Below, one piece after another: positions 1-5,576 of a stretch of 6,814 bases of DNA. Numbering within the stretch: the first letter of the stretch is position 1; every line of letters starts with the position of its first letter. The notes under the pieces are model-generated. The model saw only the letters and a program-made list of their open reading frames with translations. It was not told where the DNA came from and did no database searches. A program made the position numbers and the translations under genes. Source of the DNA: Pedococcus sp. (GTDB lineage: Bacteria > Actinomycetota > Actinomycetes > Actinomycetales > Dermatophilaceae); NCBI GenBank assembly GCA_025936615.1, contig JAICSZ010000123.1:1-6814 (forward strand), read 5' to 3'.

Positions 1-1
1 C

Positions 2-1435
2 GGCGCCCAGCAGGCCTTCACCTCCGTGCTGTCCAGCGTTGTGAGCAACGTCGTCTACATCACGCTCATCATCATCACCATGGCGAGCCTGTCATGGCTG
101 CTCACCCTGGCCTCCCTCGCCCTGGTGCCGTTCTTCCTGATCCCGGCCCGGCTCATGGGTCGGCGCCTCGCCGGCCTGGCCCACGCGCAGATGGGACTCA
201 ACGCCGACATGGGCAGCCGGATGACCGAGCGGTTCAACGTCGCGGGGGCGCTGCTGGTCAAGGTGTTCGGCGACCCCCGTCGTGAGGACGCCGAGTACGC
301 CGAGCGCGCGGCCGGGGTGCGTGACATGGGCGTGCGGATCGCCCTGAACCGCAGCGTCTTCTTCGTCGCGCTCACCCTCGTCGCCTCGCTCGCCACCGCC
401 ATGGTCTACGGCTTCGGCGGGCTCATGGCCGTCAGCGGCAGCCTGACCATCGGCACGCTGCTCGCGCTGACCGCGCTCCTGGCGCGGCTCTACGGTCCCC
501 TGACCTCGCTGTCCAACGTGCGCGTCGACGTGATGACCGCGCTGGTGTCGTTCGAGCGGGTCTTCGAGGTGCTCGACCTGCAGCCGCTGATCACCGAGAA
601 GCCCGGTGCGGTGTCACTGCCGCCCGGACCGGTCGGCGTCGAGCTGGACTCGGTGTCCTTCCGCTACCCCTCCGCCGACGAGGTCTCGCTGGCCTCGCTG
701 GAGAGCACGGCCTCCGGCGACCGCAAGGGCGGTGGCGTCGTGCTGCGCGACATCTCGTTCACGGTCCGGCCCGGTGAGCTGGTGGCCCTCGTCGGTCCGA
801 GCGGTGCGGGCAAGACGACGATGACCAACCTCGTCGCGCGGCTCTACGACCCCTCGGCGGGTGCCGTGCGCATCAACGGCACGGACCTGCGCGACGCGAC
901 GCTCGAGTCGATCCACCGGACCGTCGGCGTGGTCACCCAGGAGGCGCACCTGTTCCACGACACCATCCGCGCCAACCTCGCCTACGCCGACCCCTCGGCC
1001 TCCGAGGAGCGCATGGTCCAGGCACTGCGGGCGGCCCAGGTGTGGGGGCTGGTCAGCGGGCTGCCCGAGGGCTTGGACACCGTGGTCGGGGACCGCGGGC
1101 ACCGCCTCTCCGGCGGCGAGAAGCAGCGCCTGGCCCTGGCCCGGCTCCTGCTCAAGGGCCCGGGCCTGCTGGTCCTCGACGAGGCGACCGCGCACCTCGA
1201 CAGCGAGTCGGAGGCGGCCGTGCAGCGGGCCCTGGACACCGCGCTGGCCGGCCGCACCGCGCTCGTCATCGCCCACCGGCTGTCCACGGTGCGGGGGGCC
1301 GACCAGATCCTCGTGGTCGACGACGGCCGCATCGTCGAGCGGGGGACGCACCGCGAGCTGATGGCCTCGGGCGGGCTCTACTCCGAGCTCTACACCACGC
1401 AGTTCGCCGACCAGGAGTCCGGCGTCTCAGCCTGA
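2..1435 (+). CDS. ABC exporter, fused permease and ATPase (5' partial)
   Basis: C-terminal about 478 residues of a fused ABC exporter half-transporter. The reading frame is open to the left edge (first codons read GAQQAFTS), so the true start is upstream and roughly 100-150 N-terminal residues are missing if the protein has the usual length near 600. Numbering from the GTG at 26: hydrophobic membrane segments lie around 5-40 and 111-133. The nucleotide-binding domain runs from about 203. It has Walker A GPSGAGKTT (257-265), Q-loop Gln305, signature LSGGE (361-365), Walker B LLVLDEA (381-387), D-loop to Asp392 and H-loop His417, all intact, so the ATPase should be active. It would work as a homodimer or heterodimer in the cytoplasmic membrane, exporting a lipid, drug or peptide. 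The substrate cannot be read from sequence. A Ser/Gly-rich stretch of about 20 residues (216-236) is inserted after the A-loop tyrosine (FRYP). It faces the convergent SURF1 gene across 12 bases. Confidence 0.95.
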   Translation, partial: GAQQAFTSVLSSVVSNVVYITLIIITMASLSWLLTLASLALVPFFLIPARLMGRRLAGLAHAQMGLNADMGSRMTERFNVAGALLVKVFGDPRREDAEYAERAAGVRDMGVRIALNRSVFFVALTLVASLATAMVYGFGGLMAVSGSLTIGTLLALTALLARLYGPLTSLSNVRVDVMTALVSFERVFEVLDLQPLITEKPGAVSLPPGPVGVELDSVSFRYPSADEVSLASLESTASGDRKGGGVVLRDISFTVRPGELVALVGPSGAGKTTMTNLVARLYDPSAGAVRINGTDLRDATLESIHRTVGVVTQEAHLFHDTIRANLAYADPSASEERMVQALRAAQVWGLVSGLPEGLDTVVGDRGHRLSGGEKQRLALARLLLKGPGLLVLDEATAHLDSESEAAVQRALDTALAGRTALVIAHRLSTVRGADQILVVDDGRIVERGTHRELMASGGLYSELYTTQFADQESGVSA

Positions 1436-1447
1436 GTCGCGCCGGTG

Positions 1448-2299
1448 CTACTCGTCCTCCTCGTCCCAGACGCGGACCTTCTTCGCCTTGGGTGCCCTCG
1501 GCTCCCCGCGCTCCCTGCGCGTGCCCGCCGAGCCTTCGCCGCCTCCCGCACCAGCCGCGTCGTGCGCGCCCTCCGTGCCCGCCACGGCCTCGTCGAGGTA
1601 CTCGCGCCGCGCCCCGAAGTACACCAGCACAAAGGCCGCGACCATGCCGGCCCACCACTGGAACGCGTAGGCCTGGTGCGGACCGAGCCCGGTGTCCGGC
1701 TTCTCCAGCGGGGTCGGCCGTGGCGGGTTGCCCTGCTCGGCCTGGAGCACGACGTAGCCCTCCCTGAGCGGCTGGGCCACCTGGCGGCCCGCCTCGGCCA
1801 CGTTGATGCTGGCCACCTGACCGGCCGGCAGGTGCCGGTCCAGCGTGGGCTCGCCGGGTCGCACCCACCCGGTCAGGGACACCTCGCCGGCCGGGGCAGC
1901 CGGCACGCGCGGCGCGGTCTCGGCGTTGTCGGCGTTGGGCACCCAGCCACGGTCGACGAGGACCGCGCTGCCGTCGCCCAGCACCAGCGGCACGAGCACC
2001 TCGTACCCGTAGGTGCCGTCGAGCGGGCGGTTGCGGACCAACAGGGTCTCGTCGGCGGCATACGTGCCCTGCGCCTTGACCCGGGTCCAGTCCTCGGCGA
2101 GGGGCACGGGCGACCTGCCGAGCACGTCGGTGAGCGGTCTGGGCGCGGCGCCGTAGTGCGAGTGGATGCGGTCGGCGTTCGCCGCCTTCGCCTCGTAGCG
2201 GTGCCACTGCCAGCGACCGAGGAAGAAGGCGGCCGTCGCGAACACCGCCGCTGCGGCCAGGGCACCCAGCCACCGCCGAGAAACCAGCACCCTGAGCAC
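1448..2299 (-). CDS. SURF1 family cytochrome oxidase assembly protein
   Basis: 283-residue SURF1-family membrane protein. Family members help insert heme a into, or assemble, aa3-type cytochrome c oxidase. It has the SURF1 plan: an N-terminal membrane segment (about 10-28), a large extracytoplasmic domain and a second membrane segment (about 214-229). Family motifs are GRWQWHR (28-34), VRNRP (88-92), VDRGWVP (115-121), GYVVLQ (181-186) and the His208 plus YAFQWW (211-216) entering the second helix. The cytoplasmic tail from about 240 is low-complexity Gly/Ala, then basic, then ends in acidic residues (WDEEDE), and looks lineage-specific. The GTG start at 2299 is chosen because a TACCGT box lies exactly 6 bases upstream, the geometry of a leaderless transcript, and no Shine-Dalgarno is visible. 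An in-frame GTG three codons later is the alternative. No oxidase subunit genes are in view, so the partner is inferred from the family. Confidence 0.93.
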   Translation of the reverse strand: MLRVLVSRRWLGALAAAAVFATAAFFLGRWQWHRYEAKAANADRIHSHYGAAPRPLTDVLGRSPVPLAEDWTRVKAQGTYAADETLLVRNRPLDGTYGYEVLVPLVLGDGSAVLVDRGWVPNADNAETAPRVPAAPAGEVSLTGWVRPGEPTLDRHLPAGQVASINVAEAGRQVAQPLREGYVVLQAEQGNPPRPTPLEKPDTGLGPHQAYAFQWWAGMVAAFVLVYFGARREYLDEAVAGTEGAHDAAGAGGGEGSAGTRRERGEPRAPKAKKVRVWDEEDE

Positions 2300-2305
2300 C
2301 GGATC

Positions 2306-2311
2306 ACGGTA
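2306..2311 (-). promoter_or_regulatory. Leaderless-type -10 box of the SURF1 gene
   Basis: On the minus strand TACCGT (TANNNT) is followed by six bases (GATCCG) and then the GTG start at 2299. Transcription would begin at or next to the start codon, giving a leaderless mRNA, a common actinobacterial arrangement. No convincing -35 hexamer was found. Confidence 0.5.
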
Positions 2312-2318
2312 TCCCGCC

Positions 2319-2324
2319 TAGGCT
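2319..2324 (+). promoter_or_regulatory. Leaderless-type -10 box of moaA
   Basis: TAGGCT is followed by seven bases and the ATG of moaA at 2332, matching a leaderless promoter. No purine-rich ribosome site is evident apart from GGGG inside the spacer. The box overlaps the 8-base palindrome GCCTAGGC (2316-2323). Its upstream edge lies only 8 bases from the SURF1 -10 box, so the two polymerases could not occupy both promoters at once. Confidence 0.55.
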
Positions 2325-2331
2325 GGGGTCC

Positions 2332-3378
2332 ATGACCGGGCTCCCGTTCCCCACGACGCGCGACGATTCACGTGCGCCCGAGGGTCTCGTGGGCCTGCCC
2401 GACCAGTTCGGTCGGGTGGCCCGTGACCTGCGCGTGTCGGTGACCGACCGCTGCAACCTGCGCTGCCGCTACTGCATGCCCGCCGAGGGCCTGCCGTGGC
2501 TGGCCAAGCCCGAGATGCTCAGCGACGACGAGCTCGTGCGCGTGGTCGGCGTGTTCGTGGGGCTCGGGGTGCGGCAGGTGCGGCTCACCGGTGGTGAGCC
2601 GCTGCTGCGCCGCTCGCTGGTCGACGTCGTCCGGCGCATCGCTGCCCTCGAGCCTCGACCGCGAATCGCGATGACCACCAACGGTGTTGGGCTGGACCGG
2701 CTCGCCCAGCCGCTCGCCGATGCCGGACTCGACCGGGTCAACATCAGCCTCGACACCGTCGACCCCAAGGAGTTCGCCGACCTGACCCGCCGCGATCGGC
2801 TGCACGATGTCGAGGCAGGCCTCAAGGCAGCGGCCACCGCGGGGCTCACCCCGGTGAAGGTCAACGCCGTGGCGATGCGCGGCATCAACGACCACTCGGT
2901 GGGCGAGCTGCTCCAGTGGTGCCTCGACCGTGGTTATGAGCTGCGGTTCATCGAGCAGATGCCGCTCGACGCCCAGCACGGCTGGGACGCCTCGACGATG
3001 GTGCCCGCTGCCGAGGTGCGCGAGCGGCTCGAGGAGCGGTTCACGCTGACCCCGCTGGGGCAGGCCGACCGCGGCAGCGCGCCCGCCGAGCGGTTCCTCG
3101 TGGACGGCGGCCCGCAGACGGTCGGCATCATCGCGAGCGTCACCGCACCCTTCTGCGCGGCGTGCGACCGCACCCGGCTCACCGCGGACGGTCAGGTCCG
3201 CAACTGCCTGTTCTCCCGGCGGGAGACGGACCTGCGCGGGCCGCTGCGCGACGGCGCCTCCGACGACGAGCTGGCTCGGCTCATCCAGGGCGAGATGTGG
3301 CGCAAGGCGCGTGGGCACGGCATCGGGACGCCGGACTTCGTGCAGCCGGACCGCCCGATGTCCTCCATCGGCGGATAG
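2332..3378 (+). CDS. moaA: GTP 3',8-cyclase MoaA
   Basis: 348-residue radical SAM enzyme that, with MoaC, converts GTP to cyclic pyranopterin monophosphate, the first step of molybdenum cofactor synthesis. The N-terminal [4Fe-4S] cluster motif CxxxCxxC is Cys41, Cys45 and Cys48 within TDRCNLRCRYCMP. The SAM-binding motif TGGEP is at 86-90. The second cluster, which binds the GTP substrate, is ligated by Cys275, Cys278 and Cys292, with the conserved RTR motif at 280-282. The protein ends in the conserved Gly-Gly (347-348) that supports catalysis in characterised MoaA. All key residues are present and the length is normal with a short N-terminal lead of about 25 residues. The ATG at 2332 fits a leaderless -10 box. 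No other moa or moe genes are in view, so the gene appears solitary here, divergent from SURF1 and convergent with the 70-residue gene 39 bases downstream. Confidence 0.98.
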   Translation: MTGLPFPTTRDDSRAPEGLVGLPDQFGRVARDLRVSVTDRCNLRCRYCMPAEGLPWLAKPEMLSDDELVRVVGVFVGLGVRQVRLTGGEPLLRRSLVDVVRRIAALEPRPRIAMTTNGVGLDRLAQPLADAGLDRVNISLDTVDPKEFADLTRRDRLHDVEAGLKAAATAGLTPVKVNAVAMRGINDHSVGELLQWCLDRGYELRFIEQMPLDAQHGWDASTMVPAAEVRERLEERFTLTPLGQADRGSAPAERFLVDGGPQTVGIIASVTAPFCAACDRTRLTADGQVRNCLFSRRETDLRGPLRDGASDDELARLIQGEMWRKARGHGIGTPDFVQPDRPMSSIGG

Positions 3379-3417
3379 GCCCCATGCCGCGTGGTCGCCC
3401 AGGCGGCACGCCTCGCC

Positions 3418-3630
3418 TCACCCGGCGGTCGGCGGGACCTGAGACGCCGGCACGGTGTCCTTGAGGAACCCGCGCAGCGACAGGAACTCACCCAGGCTGG
3501 TGCGGTGCTCCTCGCAGGCGAGCCACACCTTGCGGCGCTCGGGGGTGTGCAGCTTGGGGTTGTTCCACAGGTGGGCCCAGGCGGCGGGGCGGCGGCAGCC
3601 CTTGGCGCTGCAGACGAGGTCGGTGGTCAC
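3418..3630 (-). CDS. Small Cys/His protein, possible zinc-binding
   Basis: 70-residue cytoplasmic protein of unknown function. Cys7, Cys12, Cys39 and His42 form a CxxxxC then CxxH pattern that could bind one zinc ion. Between them lies a Trp/Asn-rich stretch (AWAHLWNNPKLH, 17-28), followed by a basic patch (ERRKVW). The C-terminal part (GEFLSLRGFLKD) could be a short helix. The GTG start at 3630 overlaps the stop codon of the DUF3099 gene as GTGA, indicating translational coupling in a two-gene unit. From memory, similar small actinobacterial proteins are sometimes labelled 'acetone carboxylase' in databases. Nothing here supports that enzyme, which is a large multisubunit complex. The coding call rests on the coupling, codon bias and the orderly metal-site-like motif. 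Confidence 0.8.
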   Translation of the reverse strand: MTTDLVCSAKGCRRPAAWAHLWNNPKLHTPERRKVWLACEEHRTSLGEFLSLRGFLKDTVPASQVPPTAG

Positions 3631-3947
3631 CGCTCGAGCTGCTCGGGGTCGTCGTCACCGGGCCACACGGGTGGCAGGACCTCCTCCTCGAAGCCCGCCG
3701 ACGCGGCGTTGGCGAACACCACCGCGATGTAGGGAAGCACGAGGGCCAGCACGGCCATCGACCCCCACACCCACCACGGCGCGCCCACCATGCCGGCGAT
3801 GACCGCGCCGACGAAGCAGGCGGTGCGGATGCCCATGGTCAGCAGGTAGCGGTGAATCCGGTGCGCCTGGTCCTGCGCCAGCGACTCCCGCGCGGTCGTC
3901 ACCGACTGCACCGGCTCGCGGTGGTGGCTGCGGTGGAGGTGCGGCAC
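3627..3947 (-). CDS. DUF3099 family small membrane protein
   Basis: 106-residue integral membrane protein of the actinobacterial DUF3099 family, function unknown. The N-terminal tail is His-rich (HLHRSHHR, 3-10). The family-like segment VQSVTTARESLAQDQ (13-27) leads into RYLLTMGIRTACF (33-45). Two hydrophobic helices follow, at about 40-54 and 57-79, the second containing VLPYIAVVFAN. The tail is acidic (GDDDPEQLER). The frame stays open upstream to 4439, but that part lies antisense to fabG. The GTG at 3947 is chosen because TATGGT lies exactly six bases upstream (leaderless geometry) and the family-like sequence begins just after it. An in-frame GTG at residue 12 is the alternative. The gene is divergent from fabG and coupled to the downstream 70-residue gene. 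The family assignment is from remembered motifs. Confidence 0.82.
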   Translation of the reverse strand: MPHLHRSHHREPVQSVTTARESLAQDQAHRIHRYLLTMGIRTACFVGAVIAGMVGAPWWVWGSMAVLALVLPYIAVVFANAASAGFEEEVLPPVWPGDDDPEQLER

Positions 3948-3953
3948 CCCTCC

Positions 3954-3959
3954 ACCATA
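3954..3959 (-). promoter_or_regulatory. Leaderless-type -10 box of the DUF3099 unit
   Basis: On the minus strand TATGGT is followed by GGAGGG (six bases) and the GTG start at 3947. GGAGGG also resembles a Shine-Dalgarno but abuts the start codon, too close to serve as one. It would lie in the non-transcribed spacer of a leaderless mRNA. No clear -35 box. Confidence 0.5.
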
Positions 3960-3996
3960 AGTCGGTTCCGGGTGCGGGGTACCGATGGGTAGTCGG

Positions 3997-4769
<773 letters not shown>

Positions 4770-4770
<1 letters not shown>

Positions 4771-4800
4771 ACCACCCACCAGGGGCACACAACCACCCAC
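4770..4800 (+). repeat. 10-base direct repeat in the fabG-fabI gap
   Basis: AACCACCCAC occurs at 4770-4779 and again at 4791-4800, with starts 21 bases apart (about two helical turns), just upstream of the fabI ribosome site. It could be a binding site or a chance duplication. No function can be assigned. Confidence 0.5.
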
Positions 4801-4804
4801 GGAC

Positions 4805-4811
4805 GAAAGGG
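4805..4811 (+). promoter_or_regulatory. Ribosome binding site of fabI
   Basis: GAAAGGG lies six bases upstream of the ATG at 4818 and supports that start. Confidence 0.7.
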
Positions 4812-4817
4812 ACCCAC

Positions 4818-5576
4818 ATGCTGCTCGAGGGCAAGAAGCTGCTGATCACCGGGGTGCTGATGGACTCCTCGATCGCCTTCCACGTCGCGAAGATCGCGCA
4901 GGAGCAGGGCGCCGAGGTCGTGCTGACCTCGTTCGGCCGGACCTTCCGGATCACCCAGACCATCGCCAAGCGGCTGCCGAGCACCCCGCCGGTCGTGGAG
5001 CTCGACGTCACCGACCAGTCGCACCTCGACTCCCTCGCCGAGCGGCTCGGCGAGCACGTCGACCGGCTCGACGGCGTGCTGCACTCGATCGGGTTCGCCC
5101 CGCAGGGCGCGTTCAACTTCATGGAGGGCACGTTCGAGGACGTCTCCACGGCGATGCACGCCTCGGCCTACTCGTTGAAGTCGCTCGCAGCGGCCGCGCT
5201 GCCGCTCATGACCGAGGGCGGCAGTGTCGTCGGGCTCACCTTCGACGCGAAGTTCGCCTGGCCGGTCTACGACTGGATGGGCGTCGCGAAGGCGGCGTTC
5301 GAGTCCACGAACCGCTACCTCGCCCGCGACCTGGGGCCCAAGGGGATCCGCTGCAACCTGGTCTCCGCCGGCCCGATCCGCACCACCGCGGCGAAGTCGA
5401 TCCCGGGCTTCCAGGCGTTCGAGGACACCTGGAACACGCGCGCCCCCCTCGGCTGGGACGTCAACGACGCCGTGCCGGCGGCCAAGGCGTGTGCTGCGCT
5501 GCTGTCCGACTGGTTCCCCGCGACCACGGGCGAGATCGTGCACGTCGACGGCGGTGTGCACGCCATGGGCCAGTAG
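4818..5576 (+). CDS. fabI: Enoyl-ACP reductase FabI (InhA-type)
   Basis: 252-residue NADH-dependent enoyl-ACP reductase catalysing the last reductive step of each type II elongation cycle. The nucleotide-binding part reads ITGVLMDSSIAFHVAK (10-25), with LDV at 62-64 and HSIGF at 89-93. Ser90 corresponds to InhA Ser94. The catalytic triad by InhA alignment is Phe142, Tyr151 and Lys158, with exact InhA spacing (9 and 7). AGPIRT (184-189) and RAPLGW (208-213) flank the substrate loop. That loop is about ten residues shorter than in mycobacterial InhA, which suggests normal-length rather than mycolate-precursor substrates (inference from remembered sequences). The C-terminus has LLSDWFPATTGEIVHVDGG like InhA. 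It lies 47 bases after fabG, surely in the same operon, and its stop codon shares its last base with the next start. Confidence 0.97.
   Translation: MLLEGKKLLITGVLMDSSIAFHVAKIAQEQGAEVVLTSFGRTFRITQTIAKRLPSTPPVVELDVTDQSHLDSLAERLGEHVDRLDGVLHSIGFAPQGAFNFMEGTFEDVSTAMHASAYSLKSLAAAALPLMTEGGSVVGLTFDAKFAWPVYDWMGVAKAAFESTNRYLARDLGPKGIRCNLVSAGPIRTTAAKSIPGFQAFEDTWNTRAPLGWDVNDAVPAAKACAALLSDWFPATTGEIVHVDGGVHAMGQ

Noticed and set aside
1266..2273. 335-codon minus-strand frame overlapping SURF1
   Set aside because: It is a shifted frame of SURF1 continuing antisense into the ABC gene. Its Arg/Gly/Pro-rich composition has no domains, while the SURF1 frame has clear family motifs.
1445..2335. 296-codon plus-strand frame opposite SURF1
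   Set aside because: It is antisense to a well-supported gene and has no recognisable motifs.
2368..3318. 316-codon minus-strand frame opposite moaA
   Set aside because: The His/Gly/Ala-rich translation is typical of an antisense shadow; MoaA on the other strand is complete with all catalytic cysteines.
3385..3408. Inverted repeat TGCCGC...GCGGCA between moaA and the 70-residue gene, possible terminator
   Set aside because: The stem is only 6 base pairs with a 12-base loop and no T-run on either strand, so chance is a sufficient explanation in such GC-rich DNA.
3418..3630. Annotation of the 70-residue protein as acetone carboxylase
   Set aside because: The protein is far too short and lacks any feature of that multisubunit enzyme; only the Cys/His pattern is supportable.
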